19,614 nucleotides of DNA, taken from positions 1 through 19,614 of the forward strand of contig DATJBC010000288.1 of assembly GCA_035515515.1 (NCBI GenBank). The letters run 5' to 3'. This document shows positions 1 to 8,082 of the stretch, piece by piece; position 1 is the stretch's first letter; each line of letters begins with the position of its first letter. The stretch is from DATJBC01 sp035515515. GTDB taxonomy: Bacteria; Actinomycetota; Acidimicrobiia; Acidimicrobiales; UBA8190. Under the pieces are notes generated by a model. The model ran no database searches. It was not told the origin of the DNA and saw nothing but the letters and a program-made list of their open reading frames with translations. The position numbers and the translations under genes were made by a program.

Positions 1-995
1 CCGATGCGGGTGGGCTTGTCGAGGCGGCGGTCCCGGACGGAGATGGCGGGCGGGGCGGGCGGGGGGTCGCACGACGCCAGCGGGTCGTGGCTGATCTCGA
101 GTCGGCGCAGGCCGGGGTTGAACAACAGCGTCCCCACCAAGACGATGAAGGGGAAGGCGGGGATGAAGGTCTGCGCCAGCCAGCCCGCCGAGGGGAAGTA
201 GCCCCGCATGAGGTTCTCGACCACGCCCAGGCCGATGGCGGCCACCAGGGCGATGGGGATGGACCGCATGCTGGCCACCGCGGCGGCGGTGAGGCCGGCC
301 ACGAGCAGCGAGGTGAACTCGAAGGCGTCGGTGGCGCTCAGCTCGGCGGTGAGGGGGATGAGCAGCACCCCCGCCAGCCCCGCCAGTGCGCTCGACAGCG
401 CCCAGGCGCCGGCCGCCACCCGGGGGGCGTTGATGCCCTCGAGCTGCGACATGCGCCGGCTCTCCACCACGGCCCGCATGTCGAGCCCGATGCCGGTCCA
501 GCGGAACATGGCCACCACCGCGCCCACCACCACCACGGTGATGACGGTGGTGGACAGCTCACCGCCGTTGATGGGCGTGGTGAAGAGGTGGAAGTAGACG
601 TGGTTGGGGTTGAGCCACAGCGTGGGCGGGTTGAGGCGCGGGGCGTTGCCGAAGAAGATGGGCAGGGCCTGGGGGATGGCGATGAGCAGGCCCAGCGACG
701 ACACCAGCTTGGCGGTGGTCGACGCCGTGGGGATGTAGCGGTAGAGGAAGCGGTCCAGCGCCAGCCCCAGGGCGGGCGACAGCACGAGCACCGACAGCAC
801 GAAGGCCACGAACACCGGCAGGTGGCTCGACTTCACCAGCACGTCGAAGACGAAGGCCGCCGCGAAGGCCTGCGCCCCGAAGGCCAGGTTGAACACGCCC
901 GTGGCCCGGAAGGTGAGCACCAGGCCCACGGCCATGAGGGCGAAGTCGCACCCGTAGGGGATGCCCGGGACCCCGTAGCTCAGGAACGTGCTCAC
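1..995 (-). CDS. livH: LivH-type ABC importer permease (3' end outside window)
   Basis: Inner-membrane permease of the branched-chain amino acid (HAAT/Liv) ABC importer family. The frame is open from GTG at 995 to the window edge (331 codons, no stop). A purine-rich GAGGGGGGG lies just upstream. Visible features are an N-terminal GIPYGCDFALMAVGLVLTF helix followed by the LivH-like ATGVFNLAFGAQA stretch (about residues 31-43), hydrophobic segments near 60-80, 98-115, 150-163, 196-214, 228-260 and 277-293, and the EAA-like cytoplasmic loop RAVVESRRMSQLEGINAPRV (about 174-193) that contacts the ATPase. LivH proteins usually end near residue 290-300. This frame continues through a proline-rich hydrophilic stretch (about 305-331), so a LivH-LivM fusion is likely but unseen. 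It lies 48 nt downstream of the binding-protein gene and is probably co-transcribed with it. The family also imports non-amino-acid substrates. Confidence 0.88.
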   Translation of the reverse strand, partial: MSTFLSYGVPGIPYGCDFALMAVGLVLTFRATGVFNLAFGAQAFAAAFVFDVLVKSSHLPVFVAFVLSVLVLSPALGLALDRFLYRYIPTASTTAKLVSSLGLLIAIPQALPIFFGNAPRLNPPTLWLNPNHVYFHLFTTPINGGELSTTVITVVVVGAVVAMFRWTGIGLDMRAVVESRRMSQLEGINAPRVAAGAWALSSALAGLAGVLLIPLTAELSATDAFEFTSLLVAGLTAAAVASMRSIPIALVAAIGLGVVENLMRGYFPSAGWLAQTFIPAFPFIVLVGTLLFNPGLRRLEISHDPLASCDPPPAPPAISVRDRRLDKPTRI

Positions 996-1043
996 CTGCC
1001 GCCCCCCCTCACGCGCCTCGACCGCCCACCCGAGCCCGCGTCG

Positions 1044-2339
1044 TCAGAGCCCCGGCGTCTGCGGCGGCGGCGCCACCGGTGTGGTGCTCCCCGCGTCGAA
1101 GCACGTGAACACCTGGTTGGTGCCCTGGATGAACGAGGGCACGAAGCTGTCGCCCTCCACCTTCACCGAGGCCTGGCAGAACGGGGGGACGGGGGTGGTG
1201 TGCGCCTTGGTCCAGTCGACCGGGGTGGTGAGGCCTCCTCCGTTGTAGGCCTTCTCCTTGTTGATGGCGTCGACCAGCTTGGACTGGGTGACGTCGTGCC
1301 CCACCGCCTTGAGGCCCGTCACGAACTGGTCGGCCGCCATCCAGCCGTCGAGGGCGGTCTCGTTGTAGGTGTACTTGGGCTGGTACTTCTCCATCTCCCT
1401 GATGTAGGTGTCGAGGCCCGGGTACACGCCGGGGAAGCGCAGCGCCGCCTCGAAGGGGACGTGCTGCACGCCGAAGTACACGCCCTGCATGATCGAGCTG
1501 TACTGCTGGAGCGTCCCCCGGTCGTACCCGTTGAACCACACCTGGTTCATCGTCAGGCCGTTCTGGATGATGGCCCGGGCGAAGGCCACGTTCCCGGTGA
1601 CGTCGAGGCAGGCGAAGAGGAGGTCCACCCCGGCGCTCTTCATCTGCAGGACATCGGCGGTGGGGTCCGACCCGAAGGGGAAGTTGAGGTTGGTGTACGA
1701 GACGTTCAGGCCGAACCCCCTCAAGGCGGTCACCGCCGCCTGACAGGCGGCCGCCGACTGGGGCACGCCGTAGGCGACCACGGCGATGGACTTGGCGCCC
1801 AGCTGCTGGGCGATGTAGCCGTCTCCGGGCCCGCCGCCGGGGAAGTAGAGGTACGACCCGTAGTCACCGAACAGCGACTTGTAGGGCGACCAGTCGCTCG
1901 ACACCACGTAGCCGAACGTCGGGATGTTGTTCTGGCCCAGGTACTTGGCCCCGCCGAAGAACGGCGTGCCCACCCCCACCACGGCGAAGGCGTGGTCCTT
2001 CTGCACCAGGGTCTGGGCGGCGGACAGGTCGCCGGTGGCGCTGCCCTGGTCGTCGGTCTGGTACTTGAGCACCAGCTTGCGGCCGCTCACCCCGCCCGCC
2101 GCGTTGACCATGGAGAAGTAGGCCTCCACGCCGTTCACGATCGGGGCGAAGTCGGCGGACAGGGGCCCGGTGACGTTGGCGATGCTGCCCACGTCGATCT
2201 CGGTGTTGGTGACGCCCTGGGTCTGGGATCCTGTGGCGCCGGTGTTGCCCTTGGAATTGCCGCACGAGGCGAGGAGGAGGGCGGCGGCGGCGACCGCCGC
2301 GACGACCGCCGACAGCTTCACGGGACGCCTGCGCGACAT
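1044..2339 (-). CDS. Liv-type ABC transporter substrate-binding lipoprotein
   Basis: Extracytoplasmic solute-binding protein of the Leu/Ile/Val-binding (Peripla_BP_6) family, 431 aa, feeding the adjacent LivH-type permease. The start at 2339 is chosen because it gives a classic lipoprotein signal: basic MSRRRPVK, an alanine-rich hydrophobic core, and lipobox LLASC with the lipidated cysteine at residue 26. It is also preceded by GGGAGGG. An in-frame ATG at 2498 would add 53 residues of non-signal sequence and is rejected. A Ser/Gly/Thr linker follows the cysteine, then the type-I fold (IDVGSIANVTGPLSADFAP, NAAGGVSGRKL). The tail is proline-rich. The ligand cannot be read; family members bind amino acids, amides, aromatic acids and other carboxylates. 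A palindrome shared with the fatty-acid operons lies 66 nt upstream of the start, so the ligand may be a substrate of the neighbouring acyl-CoA pathway (inference). Confidence 0.92.
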   Translation of the reverse strand: MSRRRPVKLSAVVAAVAAAALLLASCGNSKGNTGATGSQTQGVTNTEIDVGSIANVTGPLSADFAPIVNGVEAYFSMVNAAGGVSGRKLVLKYQTDDQGSATGDLSAAQTLVQKDHAFAVVGVGTPFFGGAKYLGQNNIPTFGYVVSSDWSPYKSLFGDYGSYLYFPGGGPGDGYIAQQLGAKSIAVVAYGVPQSAAACQAAVTALRGFGLNVSYTNLNFPFGSDPTADVLQMKSAGVDLLFACLDVTGNVAFARAIIQNGLTMNQVWFNGYDRGTLQQYSSIMQGVYFGVQHVPFEAALRFPGVYPGLDTYIREMEKYQPKYTYNETALDGWMAADQFVTGLKAVGHDVTQSKLVDAINKEKAYNGGGLTTPVDWTKAHTTPVPPFCQASVKVEGDSFVPSFIQGTNQVFTCFDAGSTTPVAPPPQTPGL

Positions 2340-2404
2340 CGGTCCCTCCCCTGGGCACGCCACACCACCGGGGCCGAACCCGCGTGTCCCGGCCCGCGCC
2401 ATGC

Positions 2405-2420
2405 CTGACGCCTGTGTCAG
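2405..2420. promoter_or_regulatory. Candidate operator, copy 1
   Basis: CTGACGCCTGTGTCAG, an inverted repeat with 5-bp arms (CTGAC/GTCAG) and a 6-bp centre. It lies between the binding-protein start (2339) and a candidate -10 box (TACAGT, minus strand, 2439-2434), so a bound protein would sit at or just after the transcription start. Near-identical sites occur at 8032-8047 and 13678-13693. The dyad size fits a TetR-type dimer, but which regulator binds is inferred. Confidence 0.6.
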
Positions 2421-2433
2421 TTCCTGCCCGCTC

Positions 2434-2439
2434 ACTGTA
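2434..2439 (-). promoter_or_regulatory. Candidate -10 box for the importer genes
   Basis: Minus-strand TACAGT fits the actinobacterial TAnnnT -10 consensus. It is about 95 nt upstream of the binding-protein start and 13 nt upstream of the candidate operator. No convincing -35 hexamer is visible at 16-18 nt. A separate promoter is expected here because a 229-nt gap separates this unit from the CoA-transferase gene upstream. Confidence 0.35.
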
Positions 2440-2519
2440 GCCTGGGCCCGCGCTGAGCGCCCGCCGCCCGGCACGCCGGAGGACACCGGTTTCCGCACCG
2501 TTCGATGCGCGCCAACCGA

Positions 2520-2534
2520 CCGGCCCCCGGCCGG
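2520..2534 (-). terminator. Possible hairpin after the CoA-transferase operon
   Basis: CCGGCC-CCC-GGCCGG forms a 6-bp all-GC stem with a 3-nt loop, 34 nt beyond the CoA-transferase stop codon. There is no U-tract, so intrinsic termination is uncertain. Such hairpins also arise by chance at this G+C. Confidence 0.25.
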
Positions 2535-2568
2535 CGCGTCCGGGCCGAGGGGCCGTCGCGCCGCGCGG

Positions 2569-4236
2569 TCAGGCCAGGAAGAGCCGCTCGGGGTCGTAGC
2601 GCCGCAGGGCGAGGACGTCGCCGGGCGTCACCGGGTCGAGCTCGTCCACGTGGGGGGCCACCGCCACGTCCCATCCGCACGCCCCCGCCAGGGCGCGCAC
2701 CCGCTCCGTCACGGACCCCGGGCCGGCGGGCACCGCCGCGATGCGCAGGGTGCCGTCGAGGCGCCGCAGCACGCCGCGGTCGGTCACCACGCTCGCCACC
2801 CGCTCGCCCGGGCTCGTCACGAAACCGACCCGCTCGACCAGGCGCTCGGGGCGGGCGAGCGACACCACCACGCACGCCGCCGCCCGGCTGGCCACGTCGT
2901 TGGCGCCGCCCGAGCCCACCAGGAAGGGGCCGCCGGGGATGAGCGTGGAGTTCAGGTTGCCGTCCCGGTCGACCTGGGCGGCTCCCAGGCAGGCGACGGT
3001 GCGCGTGCCGGGCCCCCCCACCACCATGCCGAGCACCGTGGAGGCGTCGGCCAACAGCGGCGAGCCCGGGAAGACCCGGTGGTTGAAGATGTAGGGGTCG
3101 GCGGGGGTCGGGGTGTATCCCCACAGGCCGAGCTCGGCCGTGAGCCGCAGGGCGCTCCCCGCCGCCCGGGCCCGGGCCACCGCCACCCAGGCGGCCAGGT
3201 TGGCCACCCCCGCGCCGGCCAGCACGGCGTGGGCGCCGGTGGCGGCCGCCACGTCCTGCACCTCGCGCGCCGCCCAGGCCGCGGCGTGCTCCCAGGCGCT
3301 CGGTGGCGCCTCGGCGTCGACGGGGTGGGCCTCGGCGTCCTGGCGCCACGACTCGGGGTCGGTGCGGCCCCGCAGCCAGGCGATGCGCTCTTCGCCCAGC
3401 TGCCGCAGATAGGCGTCGTGGGTGGCCGGCTCGAGCACCCAGCGCCGGGCCCAGGCGTCGAAGTCACCCCGGGTCGCCGCCCGGGCCTCGACCCAGAACC
3501 CGATGTCCTCGCCGTAGGACACGGCGGGCAGCTCCGGCGCGTACAGGCCACCGGGATGGGCGCCCACGGGGGCCTCCACCACCGCCAGCACGCGGTGCGC
3601 GGGGATGCGGGCCCGCTGGGCCATGCCGTCGAGGCGCTGCACCACGCGCTCCACGGTGGCCACCACCCCCCGGCGCGCCGCCCACGCCCCCCAGGCCCCC
3701 TCGAGGAGGGGCTCGCACAGCACGACGTTGCCCTCGGCGTCGGCCAGGGCGCCGTGCACGAGCGTCACGTCGGGCACGAGCGGCGCCACCAGGCCCACCG
3801 GGCCGAAGGCGGTGTCGGCCACGGTGAAGGCCGCGTTGTCCTGCATGGAGGACCCCACGAGCGACCCCGTCACCACCGCCGGCAGGCCGCGTGCCGCGGC
3901 CTCGAGTCGCTGGGTGTAGGTGAGGATCGACCAGTGCTCGACCTCCACCGCCCCCGAGGCGTAGGCCTCCTGGAAGATCGGGTTCGGCGTGTAGGTGGGG
4001 AAGGTGTCGCCGGAGTAGGCGGTGACGACCTTGCGCACCATGCCCCCGCGGAAGAACAGCGCGCCCAGCGAGCTCAGGCTCAGCATGGCCAGGGTGAAGC
4101 CGGCGTCGGAGCCCCAGTGCTGGCGCACGAGCTCACGCGCCGCCGCGCTCCAGCGGCTGTGGCCGCACAGGACCTGCACCGTGTCGCCCGCCCGCACGTG
4201 GCGGGCCAGCGCGCCCTCGAGGGTGGTGTGCTCCAT
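2569..4236 (-). CDS. Fused alpha-beta class I CoA-transferase (glutaconate CoA-transferase/IpdAB-like)
   Basis: Family I CoA-transferase of 555 aa in which both subunit halves are on one chain. The alpha-like half (about 1-300) carries a LEGALARHVRAGDTV opening and LVAPLVPDVTLVHGALAD. The beta-like half (about 325-555) carries GAAQVDRDGNLNST (about 418-431), GSGGAND (441-447), the FVTSPGE turn (472-478) and VVTDRGVL, which match the GctB subunit of glutaconate CoA-transferase from memory. Glu368 in the LTAELG motif aligns with the GctB catalytic glutamate (VESG), so thioester exchange looks possible. Relatives include two-subunit GctAB and the cholesterol-ring hydrolase IpdAB, so CoA transfer and C-C hydrolysis are both open. 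ATG at 4236 follows GGGGAGCGAGG. It is the last gene of the minus operon, 29 nt after the hydratase gene. Confidence 0.88.
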   Translation of the reverse strand: MEHTTLEGALARHVRAGDTVQVLCGHSRWSAAARELVRQHWGSDAGFTLAMLSLSSLGALFFRGGMVRKVVTAYSGDTFPTYTPNPIFQEAYASGAVEVEHWSILTYTQRLEAAARGLPAVVTGSLVGSSMQDNAAFTVADTAFGPVGLVAPLVPDVTLVHGALADAEGNVVLCEPLLEGAWGAWAARRGVVATVERVVQRLDGMAQRARIPAHRVLAVVEAPVGAHPGGLYAPELPAVSYGEDIGFWVEARAATRGDFDAWARRWVLEPATHDAYLRQLGEERIAWLRGRTDPESWRQDAEAHPVDAEAPPSAWEHAAAWAAREVQDVAAATGAHAVLAGAGVANLAAWVAVARARAAGSALRLTAELGLWGYTPTPADPYIFNHRVFPGSPLLADASTVLGMVVGGPGTRTVACLGAAQVDRDGNLNSTLIPGGPFLVGSGGANDVASRAAACVVVSLARPERLVERVGFVTSPGERVASVVTDRGVLRRLDGTLRIAAVPAGPGSVTERVRALAGACGWDVAVAPHVDELDPVTPGDVLALRRYDPERLFLA

Positions 4237-4265
4237 GGGCGCGCCTCGCTCCCCGATGTGCGGGC

Positions 4266-5075
4266 CTAGCGGCCCGTCCAGCGCGGCGCGCGCTTCTCGG
4301 CGAAGGCGGCGGGGCCCTCCTTGGCGTCCTCGCTGGAGAACACCTCGGTGGCGATGGCCGACTCGATGCGGTACGCCTCCTTCATGTCCACGGCCAGCCC
4401 GCGCAACACGCTCTCCTTGGTCTTGCGCACAGCCAGGGGGCCGTTGGCCGTGATGCGGTGCGCGTACTCCTCGGCCTTGGCCCGCAGCTGCTCGGCGGGG
4501 ACCACGGCGTTCAACAGGCCGAAGGCCAGCGCCTGCTCGGCGGGGACGCGGTCCGCGCACAGCAGGAACTCCATGGCCGCCGGGAAGGGCACCTGCCGGG
4601 GGAGCCGCACCGTGGTGCCGCCCCCTGCGAAGAGCCCGCGCTTGGGCTCCATCACGCCGAAGTACGCCTCGGGCACCGCCACCCGCAGGTCGCACCCGCC
4701 CAGCATCTCCATGCCGCCCGCCACGCACGCCCCGTTCACGGCGGCCACGATGGGCTTGTAGAGCTTCACGCCCCGCAGCACGGCCCGCACGCCGTCGTCG
4801 ATGCGGTAGCCGTCGATCTCCTCGACTTTGCGCTCGGCGATCTCGCGCTGGAGCTTGGTCACCTGCGGGATGTAGGTCTTGAGGTCCGCTCCGGTGCAGA
4901 AGGCGTTGCCCACCCCGGTGACGATGGCCACCCAGGCCCCGTCGTCCTCGCCGAAGCGGTCCCAGGCCCCCCGCAGCTGGGCGAAGTGGTCCATATCGAG
5001 GCTGTTCATGGCCTGGGGCCGGTCGATGGTGATCCACACCACGTGATCGTCACCGAGCTCGTAGTGGACGGGCAC
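4266..5075 (-). CDS. Enoyl-CoA hydratase (crotonase family, catalytic residues present)
   Basis: Crotonase-fold protein of 269 aa predicted to hydrate trans-2-enoyl-CoA in the cytoplasm, the step after the ACAD encoded just upstream. Both crotonase catalytic glutamates are present by hand alignment: Glu123 in AGGMEML and Glu143 in VMEPKRGLFAGGG. The oxyanion-hole segments are FCTGADLK (about 59-66) and the ACVAGG glycines (about 116-121). The GTG start at 5075 is set by an excellent AGAGGAGG Shine-Dalgarno (5081-5088) 5 nt upstream, inside the 3' end of the ACAD gene. Only 2 nt separate the ACAD stop from this start, implying translational coupling. An enoyl-CoA isomerase function is possible, but the two glutamates favour hydration. 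Confidence 0.9.
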   Translation of the reverse strand: MPVHYELGDDHVVWITIDRPQAMNSLDMDHFAQLRGAWDRFGEDDGAWVAIVTGVGNAFCTGADLKTYIPQVTKLQREIAERKVEEIDGYRIDDGVRAVLRGVKLYKPIVAAVNGACVAGGMEMLGGCDLRVAVPEAYFGVMEPKRGLFAGGGTTVRLPRQVPFPAAMEFLLCADRVPAEQALAFGLLNAVVPAEQLRAKAEEYAHRITANGPLAVRKTKESVLRGLAVDMKEAYRIESAIATEVFSSEDAKEGPAAFAEKRAPRWTGR

Positions 5076-5077
5076 GA

Positions 5078-6223
5078 CTACCTCCTCTGCTCGCGGGGCA
5101 GCCCCAGGATGCGCTCCCCGATCACGTTGCGCTGCACCTCGGAGGTGCCCCCCGCGATACTGGCCGCCTTGGACCACAGCCACTGGCGCTGCCAGGGCCC
5201 CCACCCCGGCGCACGGGGGCCCTCCACGGCCAGCGCCGCCTGCGACAGCGCCTGGGTCATGTCGGACCACGTCAGCTTGACCCAGCTCGACTCGGGCCCG
5301 GGCTCTCCGCCTTTGGCCAGCTTGGAGAGGGTGCGCCAGTTGTGGGTGCGCAGCACCACCAGCGACACGTAGGCGTCCACCAGCGCGTCGGCCACCTCGG
5401 GGTCCTCGAGGGTGCCGTTGGCGGCGGCGTCGGCGAACAGCCGCGCCAGGTACCCCTCGTGGACGACCTCCTCCTTGAAGGGGAAGTTCGTGCCCCGCTC
5501 GTGGGCCAGCGTCGTCGACGCCACCGCCCAGCCGTCGCCGGCCGCGCCCACCAGGTGCCCGGCCGGCACGAAGGCGCCGTCCAGGAACACCTCGTTGAAT
5601 TCGGCGTCCCCGGTGATCTGCACCAGCGGCCTGATGTCCACCCCCGGTGCGTGCATGTCCACCACCAGGAGCGACAACCCCCGCGGGCCCGAGGTCTCCG
5701 CCTCGGTGCGCGCCAGGCACAGCCCGTAGCGGGCGAACTGCGCGTACGAGGTCCACACCTTCTGCCCGTGGAGGTGCCACCCGCCCGGCACGGCCTCGGC
5801 GCGCGTCACGAGCCCCGAGAGGTCCGAGCCCGCCCCCGGCTCGCTGAAGAGCTGGCACCAGATCTCCTCGGCGCTCACGATGGCGGGCAGCCACCGGGCG
5901 CACTGCTCCTCGGTGCCGTGCGCCAGCAGCGTGGGCCCCGCCAGGTTGATGCCGACCCGGTTGACGAGCTGCGGCGCGCCGCTGCGGGCGTACTCGCTGT
6001 TGAAGATGGCCACCTCGACCGGCGAGGCCCCCCGGCCCCCGTAGCGGGTGGGCCAGTTGATCCCCACCCATCCCCCCGCCGCCAGGCGCGCCTGCCACGC
6101 CCGCCCCCAGGCCACCTGTTCGGCGAGGTCCTCGGTGTCGGGCGGCGCCGAGGCGTTGGCCTCGAGCCACGACCGGACCTCGAGCCCGAAGCGGCGCTCG
6201 TCCTCCGTGAGCGACAGGTCCAC
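5078..6223 (-). CDS. Acyl-CoA dehydrogenase (FadE29/FadE17-like)
   Basis: FAD-dependent acyl-CoA dehydrogenase, 381 aa. It shows MDLSLTEDERRF at the N-terminus, the flavin/substrate motif CQLFSEPGAGSDLSGL (about 123-138), KVWTSYAQFARYG, and a C-terminal GGTSEVQRNVIGERILGLPR. The MCAD-type catalytic glutamate position (YEGT) reads AGGT. The candidate base is therefore Glu242 in LAHERG, equivalent to the helix-G glutamate of isovaleryl- and long-chain ACADs (inference). The start is GTG at 6223, 4 nt after the synthetase stop (6228), with no strong ribosome site; coupling is likely. It is closely similar to the ACAD at 13708-14922, sharing long runs such as AGPTLLAHG and WCQLFSEP. The unlike ACAD at 12503 could also be its partner. 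Confidence 0.92.
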   Translation of the reverse strand: MDLSLTEDERRFGLEVRSWLEANASAPPDTEDLAEQVAWGRAWQARLAAGGWVGINWPTRYGGRGASPVEVAIFNSEYARSGAPQLVNRVGINLAGPTLLAHGTEEQCARWLPAIVSAEEIWCQLFSEPGAGSDLSGLVTRAEAVPGGWHLHGQKVWTSYAQFARYGLCLARTEAETSGPRGLSLLVVDMHAPGVDIRPLVQITGDAEFNEVFLDGAFVPAGHLVGAAGDGWAVASTTLAHERGTNFPFKEEVVHEGYLARLFADAAANGTLEDPEVADALVDAYVSLVVLRTHNWRTLSKLAKGGEPGPESSWVKLTWSDMTQALSQAALAVEGPRAPGWGPWQRQWLWSKAASIAGGTSEVQRNVIGERILGLPREQRR

Positions 6224-6227
6224 GCGC

Positions 6228-8039
6228 CTAGAGGTCCCAGGCCTGGGCCCGGCCGCTGTTGACGAAGGCGCGCCGCAGGCCGGCCTCGTCCTCGGGCCCG
6301 AACACCCGGTAGGCGCCCTCGCCCCGGCCCCGCACGAACACCGGGTCGCCGCCCACGCGGTCGGAGCGGAACTTCTGGTGGACCAGGGTGCGCACCAGCA
6401 CCTTGTTGGTGGGGGTGGTGGGCAGGGAGCGGGCGATGCGCACGTAGGCCGGCCGCCACTTGGGGCTCAGGTCGGGTTGGGCGTCCACCCACGCCGCGAA
6501 GGCACCGGGGTCGAACGACGCCCCGGCGCGCAGCACCACCGCCGCCATGACCTGGTCGCCGGCGTCGGCGTCGGGCGCCCCGTACACCGACACCAGCAGC
6601 ACGTCGGGGTGGCGGGCGATGATGGCCTCGACGGGGGCGGCGGGGAAGTTCTCGCCGTCCACCCGCAGCCAGTCCGAGGTGCGCCCCGCGAAGTACACCC
6701 AGCCGTCCTCGTCCACGTAGGCGAGGTCGCCGCTCCAGTACCAGCCGTTGCGGGTGGTGGTGGCCATGGCCTCGTCGTTGCGGTAGTAGCCCTCGAAGGG
6801 GCCCAGGCCCTCGGTGTTGACGAGCTCGCCCACGCACTCCTCGGCGTTCTCGAGGCGCCCCTCGGCGTCGAACACGGCCCGGGGCCGCTCGTGGCCGTCG
6901 GGGTCGACGACCATGATCCCCTGGCGGCGCCGGCCGATCGAGCCCCGCGGGGGCCCGCCCGAGCGGTCCAGGGCGATGGCCCCCTCGGTCGACCCGAACA
7001 CGTCCACCACCGCCACCCCGAAGCGCCTGGCCACCGCCTCCACCACGTGCGGCGAGCCTTCGTTGCCGTAGGCCAGCTTGAGCGTGTGCTCGGCGTCGTC
7101 GGGACGCTCCGGCGTGGCCAGCAGGTACGCCAGGGGCTTGCCGGTGTAGTTGAACCACGTGGCGCCGTAGCGGCGCACGTCGTCCAGGAAGCGCGACGCG
7201 CTGAAGCGGCGGGCCAGGCCGACCGACGCCCCCGCCACCAGCGCGGGGGCCAGTCCCACCATGAGCGAATTGGAGTGGAACAGGGGCATGGCCACGTACC
7301 CGACGTCGTCGGGGCCCACGTCGAGGACCATCGTCATGCGGTTCCCGGTGGTGAGCAGGCGCCGCTGGGTGCAGCGCACCGCCTTGGGGGCGGCCGAGGT
7401 GCCCGAGGTGAACAACAGCACCCACAGCTGCTCCACGGCGGGCTCGGGCCCCGTGTCCAGCGGGGCGTCGGCGGCGGGCAGAACGGCCCCGAGGGGCTCG
7501 CCCATGGTGACGGCGGGGTCGTCGCCGTCGGCGAAGCGCTCCGACACCACGAGCCCGCCGCTGAGCTCGAGGTCCCCGAGCACGGGCTCGAGGAGGTGCT
7601 GGTGGCGCGGCTCGGTCAGCAGCAGCTGCACGTCGGTGTAGGCGATGTCGGCCAGCAGGTGCTCGTCGCGCCGGGTGTGGTTGAGGCCCACCACGGCCGC
7701 CCCGATCATGGCCGCCCCCGCCAGGGCGAAGACGTACTCGGGGGTGTTGTCGAGGAGCACCGCCACATGCGGCGGGCGGGCGGGATCGAGGCGCTCGGCG
7801 AACAGCGCGGCGAAGCGCGTGGCCTCCACCAGGAGCTCCCGGTGGGTGACGACGCGGTCGCCGAAGCGCAGCGCGGGACGGGGGGCGATGGCGGGGTCGG
7901 TGCCGTTGCGCCGGAACAGGGCCGCCGCGTTGGGCACCGGCAGCGGCGCCTCGCCCGGGGCGGGGGCCAGGGCCACGCGCTCGGCCACCTCGGGGGGCGC
8001 CACCACGTGCGTCCCCGGCGCGGCGCGTTCTCTGACCAC
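6228..8039 (-). CDS. Acyl-CoA synthetase (AMP-forming, FadD17-like), first gene of minus operon
   Basis: ANL-superfamily ligase, 603 aa, expected to activate a carboxylic acid to its CoA thioester with ATP. Motifs in order: the phosphate-binding loop LLFTSGTSAAPKA (about 208-220, with Ser-Ala-Ala where TGxP is usual), VFGSTEG (348-353), WYWSGDLAY (433-441), the hinge GRTSDWLRVDGENFP (452-466) and the C-terminal catalytic lysine Lys546 in TPTNKVLVR. The GTG at 8039 is the only reasonable start. It lies 6 nt downstream of a TAACCT -10 box, so the mRNA may be leaderless, and a candidate operator covers both. It heads the synthetase-ACAD-hydratase-CoA-transferase operon. The FadD17-like call is by overall resemblance only, and chain length and ring preference are unknown. 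Confidence 0.92.
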   Translation of the reverse strand: MVRERAAPGTHVVAPPEVAERVALAPAPGEAPLPVPNAAALFRRNGTDPAIAPRPALRFGDRVVTHRELLVEATRFAALFAERLDPARPPHVAVLLDNTPEYVFALAGAAMIGAAVVGLNHTRRDEHLLADIAYTDVQLLLTEPRHQHLLEPVLGDLELSGGLVVSERFADGDDPAVTMGEPLGAVLPAADAPLDTGPEPAVEQLWVLLFTSGTSAAPKAVRCTQRRLLTTGNRMTMVLDVGPDDVGYVAMPLFHSNSLMVGLAPALVAGASVGLARRFSASRFLDDVRRYGATWFNYTGKPLAYLLATPERPDDAEHTLKLAYGNEGSPHVVEAVARRFGVAVVDVFGSTEGAIALDRSGGPPRGSIGRRRQGIMVVDPDGHERPRAVFDAEGRLENAEECVGELVNTEGLGPFEGYYRNDEAMATTTRNGWYWSGDLAYVDEDGWVYFAGRTSDWLRVDGENFPAAPVEAIIARHPDVLLVSVYGAPDADAGDQVMAAVVLRAGASFDPGAFAAWVDAQPDLSPKWRPAYVRIARSLPTTPTNKVLVRTLVHQKFRSDRVGGDPVFVRGRGEGAYRVFGPEDEAGLRRAFVNSGRAQAWDL

Positions 8040-8047
8040 GGCGTCAG
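8032..8047. promoter_or_regulatory. Candidate operator, copy 2 (between divergent synthetases)
   Basis: On the minus strand this reads CTGACGCCGTGGTCAG, with the same 5-bp arms, the same CTGACGC start and the same 6-bp centre length as copy 1. It covers the minus-strand -10 region and the GTG start at 8039. Its other edge abuts the -35 position of the plus-strand promoter, so one bound dimer could silence both genes. It overlaps the first codons of the minus gene, so part of the identity could be coding constraint. Confidence 0.6.
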
Positions 8048-8051
8048 GTTA
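8046..8051 (-). promoter_or_regulatory. Leaderless-type -10 box of the minus operon
   Basis: Minus-strand TAACCT (TAnnnT) ends 6 nt before the GTG start at 8039. That spacing puts transcription initiation at or very near the start codon, as in actinobacterial leaderless genes. It explains the absence of any Shine-Dalgarno sequence. It overlaps operator copy 2. Confidence 0.45.
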
Positions 8052-8069
8052 CGGCAATCGGCGCGGCGG

Positions 8070-8075
8070 TAGCGT
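8070..8075 (+). promoter_or_regulatory. Leaderless-type -10 box of the plus synthetase
   Basis: TAGCGT is followed by exactly 7 nt and then ATG 8083, the usual geometry of a leaderless actinobacterial mRNA. The -35 at 16-17 nt spacing would be GGTTAC/GTTACG (about 8047-8053), touching the operator. There is no Shine-Dalgarno sequence before 8083, which agrees with this reading. Confidence 0.45.
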
Positions 8076-8082
8076 GGGCGCG

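Noticed and set aside
87..2408. A 773-codon plus-strand open frame over the importer genes
   Set aside because: Low-complexity His/Gly/Glu/Arg translation antisense to a clear lipoprotein and permease.
2339..2498. A longer start for the substrate-binding protein at 2498
   Set aside because: It would bury the lipoprotein signal peptide 53 residues in, and the operator and promoter would lie inside the gene.
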